Shown here one piece after another: positions 32,375 through 43,334 of a DNA stretch of 64,000 nt. The DNA is from Rhizomys pruinosus (lineage: Eukaryota; Chordata; Mammalia; Rodentia; Spalacidae), in the NCBI GenBank assembly GCA_009823505.1, contig VZQC01007982.1, positions 1,804,046 to 1,868,045 on the forward strand. The letters run 5' to 3'. The translations under genes and the position numbers were made by a program. Position 1 is the stretch's first letter; each line of letters begins with the position of its first letter. A model generated the notes under the pieces. It was not told where the DNA came from, searched no databases, and was given only the letters and a program-made list of their open reading frames with translations.

Positions 32375-32645
32375 AGACACATCAACACACAGACACATCA
32401 TCAGCACACAGACACATCAACACACAGACACATCAACACACAGACACATCATCAGCACATAGACACATCAGCACACAGACACATCAACACACAGACACAT
32501 CAACACACAGACACTCAACACACAGACACATCAACACACAGATACATCAACGCACAGACACATCATCAGCACACAGACACATCAGCACATAGACACATCA
32601 GCACACAGACACGTCAATACACAGACACATCAACACACAGACATA
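32375..32645. repeat. ACACAGACACATCA minisatellite
   Basis: About 20 imperfect 13-17-bp units of 'acacagacacatca', with 'tcagc' and 'tcaac' variants in an irregular higher-order pattern. Confidence 0.95.
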
Positions 32646-33596
32646 CAAATAAAAAATCAAATAAATCTTTTTTTTAAAAAGCCTTAAAACAGTCCATTTG
32701 CCTTAACATAACAATTGCATCCTTTATTTCTCTGAATATTGGGATGGAACTCTTTTTGAGAAGATGTGTCATATCTCTGCCGTGGCCTTGAACCCTCCCC
32801 ATGGGGAGCCTTAGACAGCCTAGTTCAGGGACTGTGATTTCTGGCCTGGCCTTGCCTTGCCATGCAGCCCCTTGTTTGCATCTTTTCTTTCCTCTAAGTA
32901 TCAACTTCTCATCTTCTAAGACGGGGATGATTTGTTTCTTGGAGCTGTTTTGAAGATAATGTGAAATAATAGCCATGAAATGGAGCACGGAGAGCAGAGG
33001 CATGACATCTTGGGTTAACGTTTACATTTTGACATCAGGAAGCCATTTGACCCACACTGAGCTTCCGATTTACTGTGGCTCCAGATTTATCTTATTGCAT
33101 TTCCACAGATTTATTTGATCTAGAGTTTCCGTTCTGCTCAATCTCAATTTCCCAGGGTCCAGTGGAAGTTCATGTTTCCCTGACCTGGTTTCTTTGCCTG
33201 GTTAATAGAATTTCTCTTCAAGGGAGGAGACCAGCAGGGAAGGTACAGGGCAAGGGATGTCCTTGTCTGAGAGAGTGGACAGGAGCCAGTCCATACCAGT
33301 TCCTGAAGGTAGAACACTCCCCCTAGTTGAGCATCAGTATGTTCAGAGTGCCCAAATGAAACACAGGATGAAGGGACGCCGCGTATAAAAATCAAGGGCG
33401 ATTATGCAGTGATGGATAAATGATCAGGGGGGTTTATATAGTCCTGGTTCTGGGCTAGAGGCTGTCCTAGGGCTGGAGAGATATCAGTGAATGAGATAGA
33501 GATCCCCGCACAAAACCATACCAACAACAACCACCTCTGCCTCCTGAGGGTGGAATGAAGCATTTTATTTTGGTAAACAAAACAGGATTAAAAAAA
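32646..33596. other. Unique non-coding stretch
   Basis: Nothing recognised; open frames at 32674-33003 (minus) and 33075-33326 (plus) show no domain. Confidence 0.5.
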
Positions 33597-33813
33597 TTTT
33601 TTAATTTATTTTTATGTGTATGAATGTACTGTCTGCATGTAGGTTTGTGCACCCGTGTTGTGCAATGCCGCGGAGGTCAGAAGAGGGCGTCGGATTCCCC
33701 TGGAACTGGAGTCAAAGATGGTTTTCAGCCGCCGTGTGGGTGCTGGGAATCAAACCTGGGTCCTCTGCAAGAGCAGCCGGTACTCTTAACTGCTAGGCCA
33801 CCTCTCCAGCCCC
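33597..33813 (-). repeat. B2 SINE
   Basis: Complete antisense copy, T-rich start to 'ggccacctctccagcccc'. Confidence 0.95.
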
Positions 33814-33938
33814 AAGGATTTTTTTTTTACTAGCCAAATTATCTAAAGGAAATACTAAAAAGTTTCTTGAGACAGAAGTAAAGCTGGAAGCCCAGGGACA
33901 GAAGGAGGAGGAGGAGGGCTGAGCACGCACCACAGGCA

Positions 33939-33989
<51 letters not shown>
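33939..33989. repeat. (TAAA)n microsatellite
   Basis: Twelve perfect tetranucleotide units. Confidence 0.95.
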
Positions 33990-34030
33990 GGCTCCTGGAT
34001 ACTGAGTAAGATGTCAACAAGACTTGCTTT

Positions 34031-34247
34031 TAAATATTTTATTTATTTTTATTTTAGGTGTATGAGTGGTTTGCCTGGATGCATGTATCATGCAATGCCT
34101 GCAGAGGTCAGAAGAGGGCACCAAATCCCCTGGAACTGGAGTTATAGATGGTTCCTAGCCATCATGTGGGTGCTGGGAACAGAACCCAACCTGGATCCCC
34201 TGCAAGAGTATCCAGGGCTCTAGCCCCCAAGCTGTCTCTCCAGCCCC
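34031..34247 (-). repeat. B2/B3-type SINE
   Basis: Antisense; flanked by aagacttgctt/aagacctgctt. Confidence 0.9.
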
Positions 34248-34504
34248 TAAGACCTGCTTCTTGTGGAATGATTCTTATCTTCTAGGCAGTATGTATGGAT
34301 TAGTTTAATATATTCATTACAACTATCCTGTGAGCTTGGTACCATCACCCGTCCTATTTGTCACAAAAAAAGAATGAAACCTAGGGACGAAGAGTGGTTT
34401 GAACTTCTCCAAGAAATGGCTTGAGTTGGTATTGTCCTCAAGTCTATTGCTTCTTTAACTATATTATCCTACTCTGCAGTGTCAGTAATTGGCTCCTTTT
34501 AAAA

Positions 34505-34732
34505 AAGATATTTTATTTATTATTTTTATGTGTATGATTGTATTATCTGGGTGTGTAAGTGCACCTGTGCCATGCAACACCTGTGGAGCTCAGAAGAGTG
34601 TCCAATTCCCCTGGAACTAGAGTTATGGGTGGCTGGTAGCACCATAACTAGAGTTATGGGTGCTGGGAATCAAACCCTGGTCTTCTGCAAGAGCAGCCAG
34701 TGCTCTTAACCACTGATCCATCTCTCCGGCCT
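34505..34732 (-). repeat. B2-type SINE with internal duplication
   Basis: Antisense; 'actagagttatgggtg' appears twice at about 34616-34652. Confidence 0.85.
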
Positions 34733-36028
34733 CAGCTGCTGGTTCTTCTATGCTCTGGGGAGAACTGAGTGAGGTTCCATGTGTACCAACTGGGCAGCTG
34801 TCATCTCCATATGCTTTCCACGTACTGTTGAAGGGCAACTCACAGTAGCTCTGGGCACAGTGGGTAGTGGGGTAACTCCGCTTCATGGGACTGGTGAGGC
34901 TCTTCCACTTCAGGTAGCTTCTGTTCTCCTCTGCTTCCATCCACTCCTCAACCATCCTGTAAGAACCAGGCAAAATTTTGTCCTGGCCGTGATGTCATCC
35001 CTGACTCTTGTTTATTTTGGTCACGCCCCTTTCTAGCTCACCAGCAGAAGATAGACATCCATGCATCATCAAGGACATCCTCTGTTGGTTCTGACATCAT
35101 GGCTCTTCTTTCCTGTCATTGGATTGTAAGGTCCTAGAGAGCAGAGGCCATAAGCTGTTTGACCTTCTGTCTTCCAATGTGGTTCGTACAGTACCTGGCA
35201 CTCAGAGTTGACTTGGGTGATACACAGTCATGCTTTCTTAATAATTTATCCTATGTTCCAGTGATAGTAAAGTCAGAGCCCAGTGTTTTAGCTGCATTGT
35301 GTGAAACATTACATAGTGTTTCAAGTTGCCTTGAAGATTTCTGAGCAGCAGAATTCAGAGGGGTCCAATTGTAGATGTATTTACACAGCGTCAAGAACTC
35401 GGCATTGAGATGGGACTTAGCACCGTCTGGTGAATTATATTTGGATGATCAACTACTCATATTCCCAAGCACCACTAACTGCAGATGTTTAATGGAATTT
35501 GACTTTCTCATAAGATCTTCTGTCACACTGACTTGTGAATGGCTTCACAGTCAAAACACTCCAGATGCCTCCCTCGGTCCCACCACTTGGGGCTCCACTT
35601 AGAGTTCGGCGTCCTCCCTGTTCATTCACGGCTGATTTTTAATCTGTTTTTTCTCTGCTGATACTTGTGGAAGTCTAGACACATCTGTGGGTGGAGAGGA
35701 CACCCACAAGGGTGTCCATACCGAATGCTAATGAGTGCTCCGTACAGTACTAGGGCACTCCTGTGCCAGTGGGAGTGTGGAGGCTTTCAGAACAACTGTG
35801 GGAAGAAGAGAAAAGAAAGTGGCTTTTCTGGCTGGGTGAGAAACAGTGAAGATGGCTGCATGGGGCTCAAATAGGCCGATGTGTAGTCAACGTCTTTTAG
35901 CTTGGCTGAGACCAAGGAGAGAGAGATGAATAAAGCTTGGAGTTTCTCAAGGACCTCAGCTGTCCCAAGAGACAGCTGCAGGGAAATTCAAGTCTCCCAC
36001 ATCAGTCTCAGATGAGGTTGAAGGAAGG

Positions 36029-36030
<2 letters not shown>
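34733..36030. other. Unique non-coding stretch
   Basis: No gene recognised. Only short frames, none with a known motif. Confidence 0.5.

Positions 36031-36063
<33 letters not shown>
36031..36063. repeat. (CA)n microsatellite
   Basis: About 16 CA units. Confidence 0.95.
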
Positions 36064-36068
<5 letters not shown>

Positions 36069-36442
36069 ACATAGGTGTGACACATGCTGGTTCATAAGCT
36101 TCTTTATTTCATGTGTGATTTTATTTTGTAATTTATGTAAACTGAACTCAGTGGAGAGGAGGAACATTTCAACTTGTATTCTCAATAGCCAAGCACGATA
36201 GTATTTCATTGATGTGAGGTTTAACCCTACACTTGTATACACATATGTGTATATACACACAGACATATTGTCAGTTGGAATTTGTAAAAATTGGTTGAAG
36301 ACATTAAAAATGGCAACACATTGATATCTTGTTAATAATAGCATTAGGCTTACACATCATTTTGAGAACTGACATCTTTACTGTGTTGTCTTCCAATTCA
36401 TGAACACTGTGTCACTCCACTTAATTAGATCTTTAATTTCTT

Positions 36443-36696
36443 GGGGCTGGAGAGATAGCCTAGCGGTTAAGAGCACCGACGCTCTTGCAGAGGACCCGGG
36501 TTCGATCCCCAGCATCCACATGGCGGCTAAGAACTGTCTGTAACTCCAATTCCAGGAGAACTCCAGTTCCAGGGGAATCCGAGACCCTCTTCTGACCTCC
36601 GCGGCATTGCACGACACGGGTGCACAGACCTGCATGCAGACAATAGACATTCATACACATACAAAAATAAATAATAAAAAAAAAATTTAAAATTTT
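36443..36696 (+). repeat. B2 SINE with perfect 16-bp duplication
   Basis: Full B2 from 'ggggctggagagatagcc'. Duplication agatctttaatttctt at 36427-36442 and 36697-36712. It contains the local 'aactccagttccagg' repeat seen in several B2 copies of this window. Confidence 0.95.
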
Positions 36697-36774
36697 AGAT
36701 CTTTAATTTCTTTTATTAGTATTTTGTAATTCTCAGTACAGAAGTCCTGACTGTATTTACTTTTTAAAAGTTTT

Positions 36775-37016
36775 GGGCTGGAGAGATGGCCTCGTGGTTA
36801 AGAGCACTGACTGCTCTTGCAGAGGACCCGGGTTCGATCCCCAGAACCCACATGGCGGCTGAGAACTGTCTTTGACTCCAGTTCCAGGGGAATCTGACAC
36901 CCTCTTCTGACCTCCACAGCATTGCACGACACGGGTGCACAGACCTACATGCATACAGTACATTCATACACATACAAGAATAAATAAAAATAAAATAAAA
37001 TAAAATAAAATAAAAT
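36775..37016 (+). repeat. B2 SINE with (AAAAT)n tail
   Basis: Full B2; tail expanded to seven or eight AAAAT units; flanked by aaaagttttg. Its 3' end (from about 36945) is the left end of the tandem block. Confidence 0.95.
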
Positions 37017-37030
37017 AAAAGTTTTGTGCT

Positions 37031-37225
37031 TAAGCCTGGCATGGTGGCACACATCTAAAATCCCAGACCTTGGGAAGCAGAGGTGGGAGTATGGCTTTGT
37101 GGTCAGCGTGTTTTATGTGCCAAAACTCATCTCAAAGATAACAAAGCCCGAGTATTGTAGCTCAGTGGTAGAGTGCTTGCCTACCTTGGGCGAAGTCCTG
37201 GGTTTGATTTATACTGAAATGATTA
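37031..37225 (+). repeat. B1-like fragment followed by ID-like tRNA element
   Basis: 'agcctggcatggtggcac' (B1/Alu-like head), then 'tgtagctcagtggtagagtg', the tRNA-Ala-like A-box of ID elements, and 'gtcctgggtttgatt', its B-box. Not a functional tRNA: the acceptor and anticodon arms do not fold. Repeated at about 38385-38578. Confidence 0.6.
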
Positions 37226-37445
37226 CATGTGGCATCATAATTTTGTTTGTAGTTTCCATTGCTAGTAGATAGACTTATAACTGATTTTAGGGTGTTGATT
37301 TTATATCCTGTGACTTTGCTAAATTCACTCATCAGTTCTAAGAGAATAGTTGTAAATGTCTCAAAATGTCCTACATAGATGATCGTGTCCTATGCACATA
37401 TGGACAGTTTAATTTCTTCCTAATTGACATACCAAATGATTTTTT

Positions 37446-37590
37446 TTGGTCTTTTTGAGAAAGGGTCTCCCTATAGCCCCAGCTGGCCTGGAACTCACCA
37501 TGTAGACCAGGCTGGCTTTGAACTCACAGAGATCCACCAGCCTCTGCCTCCTGAGTGCTGGGATTAAAGGCGTGTGCCACCATGTCTGGC
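37446..37590 (-). repeat. B1 SINE (copy A)
   Basis: Antisense; flanked by taccaaatgattttt on both sides. Copy B has the same B1 at about 38796-38946 with several 1-bp indels. Confidence 0.9.
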
Positions 37591-38154
37591 TACCAAATGA
37601 TTTTTAAAGATAGTGCAAATGTAATTGAATGAAGGAAGTAAATCAACAAACATAAAATAAACTCTGGAACCCCAAATGTCATGCCTTAATAGTACCATAC
37701 TAAATTTTATACAAAAGTAGCTAAAATATATTATAGATTTAAATGGAAATCATAAAGTTATAAATTTTTTATGGCTTATCCACCATAAAAATGAGAGACT
37801 TTGACAGAGTTAATACTAGAAAATCAATGAGCTTTCCATCCTCATTCATGACTCATGTGTCTTTGCTGCATTCCTTCATCACCCAATACAGCTGTTTACA
37901 TATAAACATGTGTATGTTATAGGCGAGGGTCCATAAAAACATAATTGACAGTGAAAGTGTAAAACCCCAAGCAAAGCTCTGGGGCTTTGGAATGGCCGTT
38001 CTAACAGTGGAAAAGTGCACTGAGATGTGGAGATTTTGGGGGTGTGCAAGTGTCTGAGGGGCTGTGGCAATCTAGCTGTGCACTGTTTTTATTTGTACGT
38101 TCATTATAATAAAATGATTTCAAAAAATTATAAACATTTTATAAGAAAATGTAG

Positions 38155-38299
38155 GAGCTGGGCATGGTGGCACATGCTTTTAATCCTAGCACTTGGGAGG
38201 CAGAGGCAGGTGGATTTTTGTGAGTTCAAGTCCAGCCTGGTCTACAGAGTGAGTTCCAGGACAGCTGGGGTTACAGGGAAACCCTGTCTGGAAAAGACA
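38155..38299 (+). repeat. B1 SINE, truncated at the A/B junction
   Basis: 'gagctgggcatggtggcac' to 'ctggaaaagac', then switches directly into B2-tail sequence of the next block. Copy B keeps the full tail (about 39513-39690). Confidence 0.9.
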
Positions 38300-39659
38300 C
38301 CTACATGCATACAGTACATTCATACACATACAAATAAAATAAAAATAAAATAAAATAAAACTAAAATAAAATAAAAGTTTGTGCTTAAGCCTGGCATGGT
38401 GGCACACATCTAAAATCCCAGACCTTGGAAGCAGAGGTGGGAGTATGGCTTTGTGGTCAGCGTGTTTTATGTGCCAAAACTCATCTCAAAGATAACAAAA
38501 GCCCGCGAGTATTGTAGCTCAGTGGTAGAGTGCTTGCCTACCTTGGGCGAAGTCCTGGGTTTGATTTATACTGAAATGATTACATGTGGCATCATAATTT
38601 TGTTTGTAGTTTCCATTGCTAGTAGATAGACTTATAACTGATTTTAGGGTGTTGATTTTATATCCTGTGACTTTGCTAAATTCACTCATCAGTTCTAAGA
38701 GAATAGTTGTAAATGTCTCAAAATGTCCTACATAGATGATCGTGTCCTATGCACATATGGACAGTTTAATTTCTTCCTAATGACATACCAAATGATTTTT
38801 TTTGGTCTTTTTGAGAAAGGGTCTCCCTATAGCCCAGCTGGCTGGAACTCACCATGTAGACCAGGCTGGCTTTGAACTCACAGAGATCCACCAGCCTCTG
38901 CCCTCCTGAGTGCTGGGATTAAAGGCGTGTGCCACCATGTTCTGGCTACCAAATGATTTTAAAGATAGTGCAAATGTAATTGAATGAAGGAAGTAAATCA
39001 ACAAACATAAAATAAACTCTGGAACCCCAAATGTCATGCCTTAATAGTACCATACTAAATTTTATACAAAAGTAGCTAAAATATATTATTGATTTAAATG
39101 GAAATCATAAAGTTATAAATTTTTTATGGCTTATCCACCATAAAAATGAGAGACTTTGACAGAGTTAATACTAGAAAATCAATGAGCTTTCCATCCTCAT
39201 TCATGACTCATGTGTCTTTGCTGCATTCCTTCATCACCCAATACAGCTGTTTACATATAAACACATGTGTATGTTATAGGCGAGGGTCCATAAAAACATA
39301 ATTGACAGTGAAAGTGTAAAACCCCAAGCAAAGCTCTGGGGCTTGGAATGGCCGTTTCTAACAGTGGAAAAAGTGGCACTGAGATGTGGAGATTTTGGGG
39401 GTGTGCAAGTGTCTGAGGGGCTGTGGCAATCTAGCTGTGCACTGTTTTTATTTGTACGTTCACATATAATAAAATGATTTCAAAAAAATTATAAACATTT
39501 TTATAAGAAAATGTAGGAGCTGGGCAATGGTGGCATCGCTTTTAATCCTAGCACTTGGGAGCAGAGGCAGGTGGAATTTTGTGAGTTCAAGTCCAGCCTG
39601 GTCTACAGAGTGAGTTCCAGGACAGCTGGGGTTACAGAGGAACCCTGTCTGGAAAAGAC
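38300..39659. repeat. Tandem block, copy B (1.36 kb)
   Basis: Collinear with 36945-38299. Differences are mainly single-base gains or losses in short runs (for example 'ccttgggaag' versus 'ccttggaag', 'catgtctggc' versus 'catgttctggc'), the pattern of unpolished long-read consensus. Confidence 0.9.
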
Positions 39660-39692
<33 letters not shown>

Positions 39693-40610
39693 AAATGTAG
39701 GACCTAGAGAAGAGTTCTTAGATACAACACAAAAAGCACCATCTGAAGAAGACAAACATTTTGATAAATCAAGCTCCATCTAAATTAAAAATCTTTTACA
39801 GTATATAAGACCAGGTAAAGGAATCAAGAATCAAGAAAACACCCCACAGATGTGGGCACAGGCCAATTCAGTGCAGACAGTTCCTCAACTGAGGTTCCTT
39901 CTAACCAGGTGTGTCAAGTTGACAACTAAAGCTATTCAGCACAAGGCATTACTTACACATCCATGAGAACAGCTCAAATAACAAGTAATATAAATAATGG
40001 CAATACTAAATGCTGCTGAAGATGTGGGAAAACTGTCTCTCATATCTTAGATCCTCTCTGGAAAATAGTTAAAAGTACAAATCCTATATAACCTAACAAA
40101 ATTACTTCCAGATATTCATCCTAGAGAAATTAAAAAAAAAATGATGTCTGCACAAACACTGTACATGATTGCTTATATTGGTTTTGTTTGTAATAGTCAC
40201 AGACTGGGAACTACCAGCCTGTTCTGGAGTAGCCCAGTAGTTAATGCATGGTCTGTGGCCTACTACTCAGAAGAATGGTTCACTATAGGAAACAACTAGG
40301 CAGACCTCAAGCACAATATTCTGAGTGGAAAAAAGGCCACTCTCAAAAGGTTGTGTATTATATGATGGTTTTCTACGACACTTTGTGGTGTTAAGCTATA
40401 TAGCATTGGGGAGAAAATTAGTAGTTGTCAGGGGTTAGGGATGGGAGGGGGTATGAGGCTATAGGAGTATCACAGGGGAAATTCCTGTGGTTTTGGAGTA
40501 GTTCTGTATGATGGTAGCAGTTGTGGGAATCTACATGTTTGGCTAACTGATTCAGAACTACACGCTTACATGTATCATTATGGCTAGTCTTGTCAATATT
40601 GCATCTAGAG
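39660..40610. other. Unique DNA with a small MT LTR piece
   Basis: A poly(A) tract of about 30 at 39661-39690. An antisense MT LTR fragment ('gtgtgtcaagttgacaac') lies at about 39838-39945. The rest is unique. Everything here recurs in block C. Confidence 0.6.
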
Positions 40611-40975
40611 GACTGAGTGAGTTACTTTTTTGTTGCAGTGATAAAACCCCATGACCAAGGGAACTTACAGAGGAAGAGTTTATTTGGGGTTAGGGTTCCA
40701 GGGGGGGTAAGAGACCATGATGGTGGGGAGGCACGGCACCAAGTGGCATGCAAGGCAGATGGAGCAGGAGGCTGAGAGATGGCATCTCCAGCCACAAACA
40801 TGAAAGAGACTGAACTGGAAGTGGGGCCGGGCCATGAGCTCTTGCTCTCAGTGATCCACTTCCAGTAAGGCCACAGCTCCTGAAGATCCATGTCCTCCCA
40901 AACAGCGCCACTAACTGGGCACAGGTGTTTGAGTGCTTGAGCCTAGGGGAGGCGTTTCTCATTCAAACCACCACA
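40611..40975 (-). repeat. Rodent LTR-like element, family uncertain
   Basis: 'gtttatttggggttagggtt', 'accatgatggtggggagg', 'cattcaaaccaccaca' form a recognisable rodent dispersed repeat in antisense, probably MaLR-related. A corrupted second copy lies at about 44693-45105. Confidence 0.5.
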
Positions 40976-41367
40976 GGGACCTCTCTGTGCTATTTTTACA
41001 ACCTCCTGTAAATAAGTAATTATCCCACAGGAAGAGATTTAAAATAGTCAAGCTAAAAAGTATTTAAACTATGCTAAAAGATGTAGAATATAAAAACTCC
41101 ACAACCAATCAAAAACGAACAACGAACAACAAACAACAAACAACAAAAAGGCACTGTGTGTCCACCATCCAGAAAAGAGAAAAAGAGGCCAAAGTGCCCA
41201 TGTTGTTTCCTTCTCTCCTGTTCCTTTCCTTGTCTACTTTCCAGAACCTGAAGTAACCATTGGCTGATTTTGGTATCTGTCATTCTTGTATTTATACTCC
41301 AATTATACAAACATATACATGCCTTAATAATGTATGGTATTATTATTTTAGTTTAAAATATTTATCA

Positions 41368-41592
41368 GGGCTGGAGAGATGGCTCAGTGGTTAAGAGCAC
41401 CGACTGCTCTTGGAGAGGACCGGGTTCGATTCCCAGCACCCACATGGCAGCTAAGAACTGTCTTGACTCCAGTTGCAGGGGAATCTGACACTCTCGTCTG
41501 ACCTCTGCGGGATTGCATGACATGGGTGCACCAACCTACATATAGACAGTATATTCATAAAATATAAATAAAAAAGCAAAAAAAATAAAATA
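41368..41592 (+). repeat. B2 SINE
   Basis: 'gggctggagagatggctcag' to an A-rich end; corrupted copy at about 45492-45720. Confidence 0.9.
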
Positions 41593-41598
41593 GTTATC

Positions 41599-41790
41599 AT
41601 TAAAAATGTATGTGTATGAGTGTATATTGTACATGTTTATAAATACACCTGTGTTGTGTAATGCCTATTGATTCCCCTGGAACTGGAGTTGTAGATGGGT
41701 TATTAGCTGCCACATGGGCATTTGGAAGCAAACCCAGGTTCTCTGCAAGAACATCCAGTGTTCTTAACCTCTGAGCCATCTCTCCAGCCT
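41599..41790 (-). repeat. B2/B3-type SINE
   Basis: Antisense, shortened in the middle, ending 'gagccatctctccagcctcc'. Confidence 0.8.
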
Positions 41791-41799
41791 CCTATTTTA

Positions 41800-42208
41800 G
41801 TTATGAGACAGGGTCTCCCCGCAGCCCCAGCTGGCCTGGACCTTGCCAGGTAAACCAGGCTGGCCTCTATCTCACAGAGATCTGGCAGCCTCTGCCTTCT
41901 GAGTATTGGGATTAAAGGTGTGCATCACTGGGGCTGGAGAGATAGCCTAGCGGTTAAGAGTGCCGACTGCTCTTGCAGAGGACCCGGGTTCGATCCCCAG
42001 CACCCACGTGGTGGCTGAGAACCGTCTATAACTCCAATTCCAGGAGAACTCCAGTTCCAGGGGAATCCGACACCCTCTTCTGACCTCTGTGGCATTGCAT
42101 GACACGGGTGCACAAACCTGCATGCAGACAGTACATTCATACACATAGAAAATAAATAAATAAAAATTAAAAAAATTAAAAAAAGTGTGCATCACTATGC
42201 TTTGCTAA
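41800..42208 (-). repeat. B1 SINE split by a B2
   Basis: Antisense B1 at 41800-41929, resumed at 42185-42208 ('atgctttgctaa'). The B2 between them is flanked by gtgtgcatcact. Confidence 0.85.
41930..42184 (+). repeat. B2 SINE nested in a B1
   Basis: Full B2; exact duplication gtgtgcatcact at 41918-41929 and 42185-42196. Confidence 0.95.
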
Positions 42209-42769
42209 TGTATTATATTATTTTATGTATTTAAACTACATATATAAGATTCTATTTATCCTTACACAATTTGGTTTATTCACTCAAAATTACATTTTTG
42301 AGATCTGTGAAACACACATACACACACACAGAGCTTCCATTCAGTCACTTTTAGAGTGTTGTAATATTCTACTGAGTCAGCTTGCCACCCCTATGCATTT
42401 CTTTGATGGACATCTAGAGTGCTTCTGATTATTTCATTTTATAGCCATTGCTGCAGTAGTTATTTTGATAAATGTCTCTTTGACCCCATGTAAAAGAGTC
42501 TTTAGGGGATATATTTTGGAGTGGAATTGTTAGGTGATAGGTTATATGCATCCTATGCACTATCATGTATCTATCAATTGCTCTCAAAGTGGGTGTCCCA
42601 ACAGCATATTAGAACTATTGTCCCCAGGACTGCCAGGATCCCAGAGTATCAGCATTGTCAAGTGACTGGGAATAAAGTAAGTACATTGGGGTCTGAATTT
42701 GCAGTCTTGGTCTTCTGGTGATGCCAAATATTTAAAAAGTGCTTTTTGGAACACTTTGGTATGTTCTTT
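42209..42769. other. Unique non-coding stretch
   Basis: AT-rich, no gene; corresponds to a heavily altered stretch at about 46380-47200 in block C. Confidence 0.5.
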
Positions 42770-42983
42770 ATTATTATTTTTTTATGTGTATGAATGTACT
42801 GTCTGCATGTAGGTTGGTGTACCCATGTCGTTCAATGCCATGGAGGTCAGAAGAGGGTGTCAGATTCCCCTGGAACTGGAGTTAAAGACAGTTCTTAGCT
42901 GCCATGTGGGTGCTGGGGATTGAACCTGGGTCCTTTGCAAGAGCAGTCCATGCTCTTAACTGCTGAGTCATCTCTCCAGTCCC
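42770..42983 (-). repeat. B2 SINE
   Basis: Antisense, 'ttatgtgtatgaatgtactg' to 'gagtcatctctccagtccc'. Its block-C counterpart (about 47270-47530) is barely recognisable. Confidence 0.9.
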
Positions 42984-43334
42984 GGTATGTTCTTTCTAAT
43001 AAGTTTCTATCCATATTCTTTGCTGACCTTTCAGTTGGTTGGTCTTATTCATTGTAGAAATTCCTTACATAATATTATAGATACAATTTATGCATCATTT
43101 ATAATTACTACATATAACTTCTCTAAGATATAACTTATATGTTCATCTTGTTTATGTTGCCTTTTGATACTCCCAAAGTTTACATTTCAATCTTTGAATT
43201 TATCAGTTGTTATAGCTTATGGTTATTTGTTGTGTATGTGTATGTCTTGCTAAGAAATTTCTTTTTTATTTAAATGTTATATTTTCCTGTATTTAACTAT
43301 TTGTAAAAGTTTTTTTTTTTTTTTTTTTTTTTTA

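Larger units (their letters stand above)
36945..38299. repeat. Tandem block, copy A (1.36 kb)
   Basis: Runs from the B2 tail ('acctacatgcatacagtac') through a B1/ID-like SINE pair (37031-37225), a B1 minus (37446-37590), unique DNA, to a B1 plus (38155-38299) that stops mid-tail. Copy B follows without a break. Confidence 0.9.

Noticed and set aside
32281..32677. Histidine/threonine-rich frames, and a repeat pattern that at first looks like spaced repeats
   Set aside because: Translation of the 14-bp satellite. There are no unique spacers, so it is not a CRISPR-like array, and the host is a mammal.
33624..33833. Recurrent 60-80-codon frames 'MYCLHVGLCTRVVQC...' at many places (15308, 21535, 33624, 36757, 48622, 57286, 58439, 63670)
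   Set aside because: All are translations of B2 SINEs; the shared peptide is the repeat consensus.
37140..37215. Possible tRNA gene ('tgtagctcagtggtagagtg' ... 'gtcctgggtttgatt')
   Set aside because: Boxes A and B are those of an ID-type SINE. No acceptor stem pairs, and the copy at 38.5 kb is part of the same duplicated block.
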